From Brevundimonas intermedia (GTDB lineage: Bacteria; Pseudomonadota; Alphaproteobacteria; Caulobacterales; Caulobacteraceae): a stretch of DNA of 64,000 bases. The notes below the pieces were generated by a model. It had not been told where the DNA came from, did not search any database, and saw only the letters and a program-made list of their open reading frames with translations. The stretch covers positions 468,015 through 532,014 of the forward strand of contig NZ_BSFD01000001.1 in NCBI RefSeq assembly GCF_027922165.1. Reading direction: 5' to 3'. The position numbers were made by a program, and so were the translations under genes. Shown here one piece after another: positions 17,435 to 25,398 of the stretch (the stretch's first letter is position 1; every line of letters begins with the position of its first letter).

Positions 17435-18532
17435 CTAGACGGCGGGCAACGGCTCCGGCTCGGTTCCCGCTTCGAGGTGCTTGACCGAAACCTTCGTGCC
17501 GGGCGCAAGGTCCTCGACGGTGATCGACGCCGCCAGTTGACTGGCCAGAGCCGTTACGATGGCCGTTCCCAAACCCGACTCCGCCACGCCCCGTGTCTTC
17601 GGCATGCCGACCCCGTCATCCGAAACCGCCAGTTCCCAGCCCTCGGACCGCGACCGGTAATCGACGCTCACGACGCCTTTACGGCCTTTCGGAAACGCGT
17701 GCTTCAAGGCATTGATCACCAGTTCGGTGACGATCAGTCCGACGCTGACCGAGACCTCGGAATCCACCGTGCTTCCGTCGCCGTCCACCTCGATCCGCAA
17801 CTGCTCATGGTCGGCGACCATTGACGCGGCGATGCTGTTGCACAGCTGCGTCAGATACGGCTTGAGCGCCACATCCCCCACCTGGGTCAGGGAAAGCTGC
17901 CGCTGGACCTCGGCCACCGACAGGACGCGATTGTGCGCCTCCGTCAGGTGCGCACGGCTCTCGACCGACGCCACCTTTCGAGCGGACTGAAGCAGCACGC
18001 TGGCGATGATCTGCAGGCTGTTGGCGACGCGATGCTGGACTTCCTGCAAAAGGACCTCCTTCTGCCGGACCAGATCGTCCATCTTCCTTTGGGTGGCGTT
18101 TAACGCGGTCACATCCACGATGGTCAGCAACAGCCGCACCGGCATGGCGTCGGAAAACGCCAGCCGCTCGGCATTGAGGCGCAGGCTGCGCGGTGCGGCG
18201 CCCTTGACAGACATCTCCAACTGATAGTCCGCCACCTCGGCGTCGCCCGAGCCGACCGCCTCCAACAGCGAATGCAGCCGGGGCAGATTCCATTCGCCGT
18301 CGCCGAGGGCGAAGATCGAGCGCCCTCGCACGGCGTCGCTGTTCAGTGCGAACGCCTGGAGAAAGGTCTCGCTGGCTGCGACGACCGTGAACTGCTCGTC
18401 CATCAGAAGCAGCGGCGCGCGCGACACGGCAATGACCGCCAAGGCCAAGGCGCCGCCGACTTCCGTCGTGTGAGATGTGGGAGCCATGGCCTCCCTTTCC
18501 GATCCCGTCGCGACATCCAGATTGGACATCAA
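17435..18532 (-). CDS. HWE/HisKA_2-type sensor histidine kinase, soluble
   Basis: A 365-residue kinase without membrane segments. Residues about 25-150 form a PAS-like sensory domain. The phospho-accepting histidine is in LLQEVQHRVANSLQ near residue 160, the HisKA_2 signature. The ATPase domain shows VTELVINALKHAF (N box) and VSDDGVGMP (G1), then SGLGTAIVTALA (G2). Kinases of this class in Alphaproteobacteria often work in light, general-stress or cell-envelope responses with stand-alone regulators. No response regulator or sigma/anti-sigma gene is adjacent, so partner and signal are unknown. It is convergent with the GST gene. Confidence 0.92.
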   Translation of the reverse strand: MMSNLDVATGSEREAMAPTSHTTEVGGALALAVIAVSRAPLLLMDEQFTVVAASETFLQAFALNSDAVRGRSIFALGDGEWNLPRLHSLLEAVGSGDAEVADYQLEMSVKGAAPRSLRLNAERLAFSDAMPVRLLLTIVDVTALNATQRKMDDLVRQKEVLLQEVQHRVANSLQIIASVLLQSARKVASVESRAHLTEAHNRVLSVAEVQRQLSLTQVGDVALKPYLTQLCNSIAASMVADHEQLRIEVDGDGSTVDSEVSVSVGLIVTELVINALKHAFPKGRKGVVSVDYRSRSEGWELAVSDDGVGMPKTRGVAESGLGTAIVTALASQLAASITVEDLAPGTKVSVKHLEAGTEPEPLPAV

Positions 18533-18638
18533 GCCTCGGGTTCAGACGCGCCGAGGCGTCCTTGGCTCACCCTAGCATGAGCAGGGCGCAACCACGGCAT
18601 CGAATGATCGCCGCGTCAGACGCGAAGATCGGCGCCCC

Positions 18639-18974
18639 CTAAAGCGCCTCCGCACCCAAGCGCGCGATCCACAGCTTCGCCCGGCTGACCAGTTCGTCCT
18701 TGCGCCTCAGATCCGAAATATCCTCCGGCAGGCGGTCCAACTGCTCGAACCGGAAATCCTCGGGCGCATGCGCCTTCCACGCCGCCTGTAGTGACCGATA
18801 GGGGCTGCCGCCATGGCGCAGCGCGAACCACAGGCCGTTCTGTTCGGTGTCGATGTGGCGGCTCTTGCCGACCCAGACCTGGCCCGTCGCGCTGCAGATC
18901 ACGGCATAGACCCCGGCGATGATCGGCCGCTCCTTGTATGCGGCGATCAGGGTCTTGCGATTTGGCAGGGTCAT
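18639..18974 (-). CDS. GIY-YIG domain protein
   Basis: A 111-residue protein with a compact GIY-YIG nuclease-like domain. The first strand is GVYAVICSATGQVWVGKS, where GVY and WVG take the places of GIY and YIG. A conserved arginine follows in SRHIDTEQNG. The family ranges from homing endonucleases to repair enzymes, and small stand-alone members in Alphaproteobacteria are uncharacterised. It is divergent from a DUF2239 gene across 58 bases containing two copies of an ATCCGGGTA box, so the two genes are probably co-regulated. The C-terminal half is helical and charged. Confidence 0.8.
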   Translation of the reverse strand: MTLPNRKTLIAAYKERPIIAGVYAVICSATGQVWVGKSRHIDTEQNGLWFALRHGGSPYRSLQAAWKAHAPEDFRFEQLDRLPEDISDLRRKDELVSRAKLWIARLGAEAL

Positions 18975-18986
18975 GGCGCTCTCTCA

Positions 18987-19030
18987 TTTATCCGGGTATA
19001 AATGTGACAGCTAATTTCATCCGGGTAAAT
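18987..19030. promoter_or_regulatory. Two direct copies of a CCGGGTA box in the divergent GIY-YIG/DUF2239 promoter
   Basis: TTTATCCGGGTATAAA (18987-19002) and TTTCATCCGGGTAAAT (19015-19030) are imperfect palindromes 28 bases apart. They fill almost the whole spacer between the two divergent genes, and the second box ends two bases before the DUF2239 ATG. They look like binding sites for one autoregulatory or shared regulator. No regulator gene is adjacent. Confidence 0.6.
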
Positions 19031-19032
19031 AC

Positions 19033-19566
19033 ATGAGCGACGAAGATCGCGATCTGGTTCTGTTCGACGGCCCCCGCCGCATCGCCAGAGGCTCGGACGC
19101 CGCTGTGGCGGCCGGCTTCCGCAAGGCCCTGGCGGCGTCGCCTCAAGCCGCGCTGCGCGTGTTCGATCTGGCGACCGGTCGGCCGGTCGACCTGCACCTC
19201 AGCGAGACAGAACCTGCTCCGGCTCCCAAGCGCGGCCGTCCCCGCCTGGGCGTCGCCGCGCGCGAGGTCACGCTCCTGCCCCGTCAGTGGGACTGGCTGG
19301 CGACCCAGCCGGGCGGCGCCTCGGCCGCCCTGCGACGTCTGGTGGACCAGGCCCGCAAGACCGGCGCGGACGACGACGCGCGACGCCTCCGCACCGACGC
19401 CGCCTATGGGTTCATGGTCGAGATGGCCGGCGACGCCCCCGATTTCGAAGAGGCCAGCCGCGCCCTGTTCGCCGCAGACCGCGACCGTCTCGCCGCACTG
19501 ATCGCGCCGTGGCCCGCGGACATCCGCGCCCAAATCCTGGAATTGTTCGACGGCGAGGCCGCATAG
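19033..19566 (+). CDS. DUF2239 family protein
   Basis: A 177-residue soluble protein that I recognise as a DUF2239 member: LVLFDGPRRIARGS at the start, FDLATGRPVDLHL, then a basic linker with KRGRPRLGV (an AT-hook-like core), VTLLPRQWDWLATQPGG and AALRRLVDQARK. The middle LLPRQWDWL...GGASAALRRLV block is reminiscent of a ribbon-helix-helix or similar small DNA-binding element, which is my inference. No function is established to my knowledge. It is divergent from the GIY-YIG gene and shares its promoter region. A composite palindromic repeat follows the stop. Confidence 0.85.
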   Translation: MSDEDRDLVLFDGPRRIARGSDAAVAAGFRKALAASPQAALRVFDLATGRPVDLHLSETEPAPAPKRGRPRLGVAAREVTLLPRQWDWLATQPGGASAALRRLVDQARKTGADDDARRLRTDAAYGFMVEMAGDAPDFEEASRALFAADRDRLAALIAPWPADIRAQILELFDGEAA

Positions 19567-19572
19567 ACTCGC

Positions 19573-19776
19573 CTCTCCCTCCCCCTGCGGGGGAGGGGGG
19601 TCGCGCAGCGACCGGGTGGGGTCGGCCAGGCGCCAGCGCACCGCTCCCCCTAAAACCCGTCACCCTGGGGATTGCGCCCAGAATGACGACGAGAGAGAGA
19701 CAACGAGAGAGACGGCGCCTTGCCCTTCCCACCCGGCTTCGCTCCGCTTCGCCCCCCTCCCCGAACGGGGAGGGAG
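19573..19776. repeat. Composite palindromic repeat: family B arms around a family A unit
   Basis: Inverted family B units at 19573-19621 (CTCCCTCCCCCTGCGGGGG) and 19726-19776 (CCCCCTCCCCGAACGGGGAG) flank a single family A hairpin at 19666-19690 (CCGTCACCCTGGGGATTGCG). A purine run with repeated GAGA lies between. It fills the spacer between DUF2239 and queG and ends 22 bases before the queG start. Confidence 0.75.
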
Positions 19777-19798
19777 AAAACTATGCTATCCCCCGCCC

Positions 19799-20914
19799 GT
19801 GTCCGACCGCCTGAAAACCTTCATCCGCCAGCGCGCAACCGAGCTCGGCTTCGACGTCTGCCGCTTCGCTTCGGCCGCCGACGCCTGGCCGGCGGGCGAG
19901 CGGCTGCGGTATTTCGTGGACGAGGGCCGGCATGGCGACATGGAATGGATGGAAACGACGCTGGACCGCCGCCAGCATCCCACCGCCATGTGGGACGAGG
20001 CGAAAACCGCCATCGTCCTGGGCATGAACTACGGCCCCGACGACAACCCGCTGGACCAACTGGCCGACCGTTCGGCCGCCTATATCTCGGTCTACGCGCG
20101 CGGCGACGACTATCATGAGGTGATCAAGGGCCGGCTGAAACAGCTGGCGGGTCAGATCGCGGCCCGCAACGGCGCCGATATCAAGGTCTTCGTCGACACC
20201 GCCCCGTTAATGGAAAAGCCGTTGGCCCAGCGCGCCGGACTGGGTTGGCAGGGCAAACACACCAATCTGCTCAGCCGCACCCACGGCAACTGGCTGTTCC
20301 TGGGCACGATCCTGACCGCCGCCGAGATCGAACCGGACGCGGCCGAGACCGAACACTGCGGCCGCTGCACCGCCTGTCTCGACGCCTGCCCCACCAACGC
20401 CTTCCCCGCCCCGTTCCAGCTCGACGCCCGGCGCTGCCTCTCCTACCTGACCATCGAATTCGCCGGTCCCTGGCCGGTCGAGTTCCGCCCCCTGACCGGC
20501 TCGCGCATCTATGGCTGCGACGACTGCTTAGCCGTCTGTCCGTGGAACAAGTTCGCCCAAGAGGCGCGCGAGATCCGGCTGCAGCCGCGCCCCGCGTTCG
20601 ACAGCCCGCGCCTGTCAGACCTGCTGACTCTCGACGACGCCGCCTTCCGCACCCTGTTCACCAAGAGCCCGGTCAAGCGGATCGGCCGCGACCGGTTCCT
20701 GAGGAACGTCCTCTATGCGGTCGGCAATTCCTACGACCCGACCCTGATCGCCCCGACGCAAGCCCTGCTGGCCGACCCCGCCCCCCTGGTGCGCGGCGCC
20801 GCCGTCTGGGCCCTGTCGCGCCTGATGGCCCCGGCCGATTTCGCCGCTCTGGCCCAGGCGACCGCTGAAACCGACCCCGAGGTTCTGCGCGAATGGCAGG
20901 GCTTGCGCGCCTAA
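19799..20914 (+). CDS. queG: Epoxyqueuosine reductase
   Basis: A 371-residue cobalamin-dependent iron-sulfur enzyme that performs the last step of queuosine synthesis in tRNA. The 4Fe-4S motifs are HCGRCTACLDACP and YGCDDCLAVCP. FVDTAPLMEKPLAQRAGLGWQG is split over the conserved substrate region (catalytic aspartate in DTAPLMEK). A HEAT-like C-terminal segment (LLADPAPLVRGAAVWAL) is typical of the family. The GTG at 19799 is chosen because conservation starts there (SDRLKTFIRQRA), although the frame is open upstream through a palindromic repeat. The AGGGAG at the repeat's end is about 24 bases away, so the ribosome binding site is weak. Confidence 0.93.
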   Translation: MSDRLKTFIRQRATELGFDVCRFASAADAWPAGERLRYFVDEGRHGDMEWMETTLDRRQHPTAMWDEAKTAIVLGMNYGPDDNPLDQLADRSAAYISVYARGDDYHEVIKGRLKQLAGQIAARNGADIKVFVDTAPLMEKPLAQRAGLGWQGKHTNLLSRTHGNWLFLGTILTAAEIEPDAAETEHCGRCTACLDACPTNAFPAPFQLDARRCLSYLTIEFAGPWPVEFRPLTGSRIYGCDDCLAVCPWNKFAQEAREIRLQPRPAFDSPRLSDLLTLDDAAFRTLFTKSPVKRIGRDRFLRNVLYAVGNSYDPTLIAPTQALLADPAPLVRGAAVWALSRLMAPADFAALAQATAETDPEVLREWQGLRA

Positions 20915-21371
20915 TTTCTGAACGAAAGAATCGCCTTTTCAACGACTTGGAATTCGGTTCGCGCCTTTACCGCGCCCAGGTCCAGGCCGGGATATAATCC
21001 GCCCCGGTCTTTGACATCGTTCTCAGCGTTTCAGCCTGCGCCTGGCACAAATGGCGCCTTTGGCGCCCTTGGCACGCAATTTTGCAGTGCCAACCTCGTC
21101 TCCGTGTGTGTGGCGACGGTCTGCCCTGCTTTCCTCTTTCGTCATTCCGGGCGCAGCGTAGCGGAGACCCGGAACCCAGCGGCGCCGAAGGCGAAATCTA
21201 TCCGACGCACGATGCTGGACCAGCGAGTCCGCGACAGGTTCGCGCTCTCGCGCGCCGCTGGGTTCCGGGTCTGCGGGCCAAGCGGCCCTCCGCCCGGAAT
21301 GACGAAAGAGGGAGGCCCGTTGAGAGCGGGCATGGCGCCTCCCCATAAAGCAGGAATGAGACGCCCTTCAC
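20915..21371. other. Gene-free spacer between queG and the FKBP gene
   Basis: This 457-base spacer holds no convincing gene. It contains a long palindromic repeat at 21136-21311, described separately. A stretch at 21029-21080 is rich in GGCGCC and TTTGGCGCC repeats and may fold into short hairpins. Short frames across the repeat are artefacts of its palindromic structure. Confidence 0.7.
21136..21311. repeat. Long palindromic repeat, family A relative
   Basis: Left arm 21136-21183 starts CTCTTTCGTCATTCCGGGCG and includes GGAGACCCGGAACCCAGCGG. The right arm (about 21256-21311) is the inverse, with CCGCTGGGTTCCGGGTCTGC and ending CCGGAATGACGAAAGAG. The spacer contains a TCGCG-rich imperfect match. 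It is longer than the other family A copies. Confidence 0.8.
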
Positions 21372-21890
21372 TCACCCCATACCGGTCCCGACGCCCGATC
21401 CGCCGCCCGGCACGGGCGCCACATCCAGCAGCTTCAGCCGGAAGATCAGCACGGCGTTGGGCGGAATATCGCTACCCCCGCCCACTTCGCCGTAACCCAG
21501 GGCCGGCGGCACGAACAGGATCCACTCGTCGCCCACGTGCATCTTCTGCAGGGCCTCGGTCCAGCCGGGCACGACGGTCTCGGGCGTGAACACCGCCGGC
21601 GCCCCGCGCGCGAACGAGCTGTCAAACACGGTGTCGTCGACCAGCTTGCCCTCGTAATCCACCTTGACCAGGTCGTTGCGATCCGGGCTGACGCCGCCGG
21701 CAGCGCCCGACTGAACCACCCGGTACTGCAGCCCGCTCGGCAGGGTCACGACGTCCTCTGCCTTGGCGTTCTTCTCCATGAAGGCGGCCGCCTCGGCCTT
21801 GCCCGCGTTCGGATCGACCGGTTCCGACCGGCCGCAGCCGACCAGCATCAGACCGGCGACGACGGCCGCCTTACCCCATCCGAAGTTCAT
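21372..21890 (-). CDS. FKBP-type peptidyl-prolyl isomerase, lipoprotein
   Basis: A 172-residue protein with a lipoprotein signal peptide (lipobox LVGC near residue 19), so anchored in the envelope. After a short linker and an FKBP-N-like helix comes one FKBP domain: VKVDYEGKLVDDTVFDSS, VVPGWTEALQKMHVG, FVPPALGYGE, IPPNAVLIFRLKLLDV. Aromatic and acidic residues of the FK506-type pocket are present, so isomerase activity is likely. It would assist folding of periplasmic or outer-membrane proteins. The coding region overlaps the end of ilvA by 20 bases on the same strand. Confidence 0.92.
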   Translation of the reverse strand: MNFGWGKAAVVAGLMLVGCGRSEPVDPNAGKAEAAAFMEKNAKAEDVVTLPSGLQYRVVQSGAAGGVSPDRNDLVKVDYEGKLVDDTVFDSSFARGAPAVFTPETVVPGWTEALQKMHVGDEWILFVPPALGYGEVGGGSDIPPNAVLIFRLKLLDVAPVPGGGSGVGTGMG

Positions 21891-23073
21891 AGCCGCGTTC
21901 CTTCAAGGCCTCGCCGATCTCGTCGGCGTGGGCGCTATCGCGCGTTTCGACCATGATGTCGAACTCGGCGCCCTTGGCCGGCACGTCCAGGGCCAGACGG
22001 TTGTGGACCACGTCGATGATATTTCCGCCCAGGCCCCCGATCACCGCCGCCATGGCCGACAACATGCCCGGCCGGTCGTCGCCCAGGATGCGGTAGACGA
22101 TCAATCTCCGTTCACGGACCATCTCGCGATTGAGCACCACGGCCAGCATCCGCGCATCGATATTGCCGCCACACAGCTCCAGCCCGACCTTCATTCCCTT
22201 GAACCGCTCGGGATAGGCCAGCAGGGCCGCCAGACCGCCCGCGCCCGCCCCCTCCGACACCGTCTTCTCATAGGTGACATAGTGGGCCACCGCCCGTTCG
22301 AAGTCCGCCTCCTCGCAGACGAAGACCTCGTCCACCAGCGGATCGGCCAGGGCGAAGGGGATCTCGCCGACCGCCTTGATGGCGATGCCCTCGGCGATGG
22401 TCTGGCCGGTGCAGACCGGCGGCTTGCCCGCCCGCCGCGCCGTAAAGGACGGGTATCGCGCCGCCTCGACCCCGAACACCTTGATGTCCGGCTTCATCGC
22501 CTTGGCCGCGATGGCGCAGCCGGCGATCAACCCGCCCCCGCCGATGGGGATCAGCAGGGCTTCCAGGTCCGGCGCGTCCTCCAGGAACTCGATGGCGCAG
22601 ACCCCCTGGCCCGCCACGATCCCTTCGTCATCGAAAGCCGAGACGAAGACGAAGCCCTTCTCCGCCTCCAGCCGCTTGGCCTCCTCGGTCGATCCGGTGA
22701 AGTCCAGCCCCTCGATCACCACGGTCGCCCCATGGGACCGGGTGCCGTTGATCTTGGCGAAGGGGGTTCCCTCCGGCATCACGATGGTGACCGGCACCCC
22801 CAGCCGCCCCCCGTGATAGGCCAGGGCCTGGGCATGGTTCCCGGCGCTGGCCGCCACCACCCCGCGCTTGCGCTCCTCCGGCGTCAGCATCAGCAGCCGG
22901 TTCAGCGCCCCGCGCTCCTTGAAGCTGCCGGTGAAGTGCAGATTGTCGAACTTGACCCAGACTTCTGCCCCGGTCAGCTGAGACAGCTTGCGCGAGTAGC
23001 GGGTCGGGGTGCGATCGACCTGACCGGCGATTCGGCCCCTGGCCGCCTCGATATCGGCGAAGGTGACGGTCAT
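21871..23073 (-). CDS. ilvA: Threonine ammonia-lyase (threonine dehydratase)
   Basis: A 400-residue PLP enzyme that deaminates threonine to 2-oxobutanoate, the first step of isoleucine synthesis. The PLP lysine is in FTGSFKERGALN and the glycine-rich phosphate loop in PIGGGGLIAG. A single C-terminal ACT domain (YRILGDDRPGMLSAMAAVIGG) suggests allosteric control. The length suits the one-ACT form common in Alphaproteobacteria rather than the two-domain E. coli IlvA of about 514 residues. A catabolic TdcB-like role cannot be excluded. The FKBP gene starts inside its last codons. Confidence 0.93.
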   Translation of the reverse strand: MTVTFADIEAARGRIAGQVDRTPTRYSRKLSQLTGAEVWVKFDNLHFTGSFKERGALNRLLMLTPEERKRGVVAASAGNHAQALAYHGGRLGVPVTIVMPEGTPFAKINGTRSHGATVVIEGLDFTGSTEEAKRLEAEKGFVFVSAFDDEGIVAGQGVCAIEFLEDAPDLEALLIPIGGGGLIAGCAIAAKAMKPDIKVFGVEAARYPSFTARRAGKPPVCTGQTIAEGIAIKAVGEIPFALADPLVDEVFVCEEADFERAVAHYVTYEKTVSEGAGAGGLAALLAYPERFKGMKVGLELCGGNIDARMLAVVLNREMVRERRLIVYRILGDDRPGMLSAMAAVIGGLGGNIIDVVHNRLALDVPAKGAEFDIMVETRDSAHADEIGEALKERGYELRMG

Positions 23074-23288
23074 GGGCGCACTCCAGTACAGCGGGCCGGG
23101 CGGCGCGCCCGACGAATTCTCCCGCCTGTTTCGCGCTTTGTCGGTTCCGGGTCCAGAGGGTGCAACCTTGACCGTGGAACAGGCGTTGTCGCTCGTGCGA
23201 TAGAGGGCCGTCGCACCCCCGCGACCGGTCCACGATCATTCCGGCCCCCGCCTCCCCCAAGGGCGGACCGGATTTCCGGAGGAAGCCC

Positions 23289-23813
23289 ATGTCGATTCGT
23301 CCCCTCGCCCCCCGCGCCGTTCTCGCCGCCGTCCTGGCCGCCGCCGCCGTATCGGCCTGCGCCCCCACGACCTATCCCGGCGGCGCACCCGTCAGCGGCC
23401 CCGCCGCCTTCAACCCGGCCGACTTCGCCTGGTCGGAACGCTCGGGCCAGGCCGCCATCGAGGGCCGCGTCGCCTATGTCCAGGACGGCAAGACCTATGC
23501 CTGCGTCGCCTCCGCCGGCCTGACGCCCGACACCCCCTACACCCGCGCCCGCTTCCGCACCCTGTACGGCTCGACCGAGCGGGCCGCCGTCCCCGCCGCC
23601 GTCGTCCGCGCCCGCACTGTGCCGGACGCCAACGCCAACTACACCGGCTTCGTCCGCTCCGAGCCCTGCGCCAACGGCCGCTTCCGCTTCAGCGGCCTGC
23701 CCGACGGCGGCTGGTTCCTGATCGTTCCGGTCCGCACGGGCGACGAAGCCCCCCTGGTGCTGATGCGCCGCGTTGACACCCGGGGCGGCCGCGTCGTCAA
23801 TGTGACGCTCTAG
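23289..23813 (+). CDS. Putative lipoprotein, unknown
   Basis: A 174-residue protein with a lipoprotein signal peptide: an alanine-rich hydrophobic stretch ending in the lipobox VSAC near residue 25. The mature part begins APTTYPGG and contains GQAAIEGRVAYVQDGKTYAC, a carboxypeptidase-regulatory-like or beta-sandwich pattern, and FRFSGLPDGGWFLIVPV, which resembles the end of such beta-sandwich domains. Two or three cysteines are present. I do not recognise a named family. A strong ribosome binding site (GGAGGAAG) precedes the ATG. It is divergent from ilvA. Confidence 0.8.
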   Translation: MSIRPLAPRAVLAAVLAAAAVSACAPTTYPGGAPVSGPAAFNPADFAWSERSGQAAIEGRVAYVQDGKTYACVASAGLTPDTPYTRARFRTLYGSTERAAVPAAVVRARTVPDANANYTGFVRSEPCANGRFRFSGLPDGGWFLIVPVRTGDEAPLVLMRRVDTRGGRVVNVTL

Positions 23814-23839
23814 TTCGGTAAGCCTGTCCCGTAAGGGTT

Positions 23840-23864
23840 TTCAGTAAGCGTCTTCAGTAAGCGT
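23840..23864. repeat. Short tandem repeat TTCAGTAAGCGT x2
   Basis: Two exact 12-base copies (23840-23851 and 23853-23864) separated by one base, in the 91-base spacer between two secreted-protein genes. A partial third copy (GTAAGGGTTT) lies just upstream. Significance is unknown. Confidence 0.6.
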
Positions 23865-23904
23865 TCCCATCCGCCCCGGCCTTCGGCCGCTCTGGGGATC
23901 CACC

Positions 23905-24396
23905 ATGAGACTCGCCCTGATCGCCGCCGTCGCCACGGCCCTGTCCTCCGTCCCGGCTGCGGCCCAGACCTGGTACGAGCCGCCGACCCGCTACGACCAC
24001 GGGGCCTATCAGGGGCGGGACAACTATCGCTCCCCGAATTACGGCGCCAGGGACTACGGCGCCCGCTACGACTTCAACGGTCAGGCCGACCGCCCTGGCG
24101 ACTATCGCTGCGACGCCTATTGGGACGCCGGCCGCACCGACTGCGGCGCCGCCTGGCGCGATCAAAGGCCGGTCCATCCGCGCCGCTACCGCGCCTCAGC
24201 CTATGATTACGGCCCGGGCGTCTATCCCGGCGCCTACGGTCGCCCGGATCTTGTCTATCCCGGCGGCGGCTCGACCTATGGCCATGGCGAGCGCGACGCG
24301 CGACGCATCGACTGGTGCCGCAGCGCCTACCGCTCCTACGACCCCGCCAGCGGCTATTACCGGACGTATGACGGGCGGCTGGTCTTCTGCGGCTGA
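23905..24396 (+). CDS. Secreted Tyr/Gly/Arg-rich protein, unknown
   Basis: A 163-residue protein with a short signal peptide (MRLALIAAVATALSSVPAAA-Q). The mature protein is low-complexity, rich in tyrosine, glycine, arginine and aspartate (NYGARDYGARYDFNG; YDYGPGVYPGAYGR), with four cysteines near YRCDAYWDAGRTDCG, DWCRSAYRS and LVFCG at the C-terminus. The end (RSYDPASGYYRTYDGRLVFCG) is similar to BA14K-like or other small envelope proteins of Alphaproteobacteria that end in a Y-x-G-x-x-x-x-C pattern. The ATG follows a weak purine run. Function is unknown. Confidence 0.75.
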   Translation: MRLALIAAVATALSSVPAAAQTWYEPPTRYDHGAYQGRDNYRSPNYGARDYGARYDFNGQADRPGDYRCDAYWDAGRTDCGAAWRDQRPVHPRRYRASAYDYGPGVYPGAYGRPDLVYPGGGSTYGHGERDARRIDWCRSAYRSYDPASGYYRTYDGRLVFCG

Positions 24397-24546
24397 CCTC
24401 GCTCACGAAGATGCGACCCCGGTAACGCGGATCGCCATCTTCTGACCACTCCGACCCCGGACAGATCCCCGCTCACGAGACAGTCGGGGAGCGCCTTCTT
24501 GTCCCAGCACAACATCATCGGGTCCGAGGCCTTTACCCGAGGCCCC

Positions 24547-24696
24547 ATGATCCTGATCCGCAAATACCGCGCAGGCGGCGCGCGGCGCCGTCGCGCCCGC
24601 ACCGCCACGGCCTTCGTCGCCGGGGCCGCAGCCATGCTGATCGCCGGCGTCCTGGGCGCCGCCGCCGTCTTCGGCCCCGGCCTCGCCGCCGGCTAG
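24547..24696 (+). CDS. Small single-span membrane protein, tentative
   Basis: A possible 49-residue protein with a basic N-terminus (IRKYRAGGARRRRARTA) and one hydrophobic segment (AFVAGAAAMLIAGVLGAAAVF), which would place it in the inner membrane with the basic part inside. The frame could start earlier at a TTG (24499). The ribosome binding site is poor in both cases. It ends one base before the convergent GNAT gene. It may be a chance frame in GC-rich DNA, but the clean basic-plus-hydrophobic layout favours a real gene. Confidence 0.4.
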   Translation: MILIRKYRAGGARRRRARTATAFVAGAAAMLIAGVLGAAAVFGPGLAAG

Positions 24697-24697
24697 A

Positions 24698-25231
24698 TCA
24701 GGCCAGCCACACCATCATCCGCGTATCGGCCTCGGCCCGCCGCGCCCGGCTCCAGGCCCGACGTGTCTCGCCGGTGTAGAGGAAGCCCGCCTTCTCCAGC
24801 ACCCGCCCTGACGCCGGATTGTCGGCGAAATGCCCCGCCACCAGCGCCCGCCGCTTCCACTTGCGGCTGGCCCAGACCAGGGCGGCGTCCAGGGCCTCGG
24901 TGGCGAAGCCCCGCCCCCAATACTCCCGCCCGATCCAGTAACCGGCCTCGGGCACCCGATCCTCGCCTTCAAACAGGCCGATGACCCCGACCGGTCCCGC
25001 CGCCTCGTGCTCGATGACAAAGGTGTTGGCCCGCGCCGGATCCTGCGACGCGACCTGCAACACGAAGTCGTCGGCGTCCTGGACGCGGAACGGATGCGGC
25101 ATCCGCTTGGTCATCCGCGCAATGTCCAGATCATTGGCCAGCGCCGCGATTCGGGGCGCGTCCTGCGGCGCAGGCGCGCGCAGCACCAGACGCCGCGTCT
25201 CGACGACGGGGGAGGTTTCTATGACGCACAT
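24698..25231 (-). CDS. GNAT N-acetyltransferase (RimJ/RimL type)
   Basis: A 177-residue acetyltransferase. The start ETRRLVLRAPAPQDAPRIA is typical of RimJ/RimL-like enzymes. The acetyl-CoA binding motif A appears around IGREYWGRGFATEALDAAL, followed by NPASGRVLEKAGFLYTGE, the conserved motif B. Members acetylate ribosomal protein N-termini or small amines, and the substrate is not predictable here. The gene lies downstream of rpmA on the same strand, past an intrinsic terminator, so it probably has its own promoter. Confidence 0.9.
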   Translation of the reverse strand: MCVIETSPVVETRRLVLRAPAPQDAPRIAALANDLDIARMTKRMPHPFRVQDADDFVLQVASQDPARANTFVIEHEAAGPVGVIGLFEGEDRVPEAGYWIGREYWGRGFATEALDAALVWASRKWKRRALVAGHFADNPASGRVLEKAGFLYTGETRRAWSRARRAEADTRMMVWLA

Positions 25232-25291
25232 GGGCGATCGCCTCTCTCAGTGACCGCCTCCTTGGAGGGCTCGGACGGTCTTCGAGGCGGG

Positions 25292-25329
25292 GAAACGCAA
25301 ACGGGGAGCCTGGTGATCCAGACTCCCCG
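25292..25329 (-). terminator. Intrinsic terminator after rplU-rpmA
   Basis: On the minus strand the stem CGGGGAGTCTGG / CCAGGCTCCCCG (25302-25329) with a short ATCA loop is followed by TTTGCGTTT. It lies 70 bases after the rpmA stop and ahead of the GNAT gene. Confidence 0.8.
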
Positions 25330-25398
25330 CGGAATATCTTCCCTGGTCCGGATCGGCTGCTTGAAGGAGCAACGCGATCCGGAGATTTCCAGACTGCG

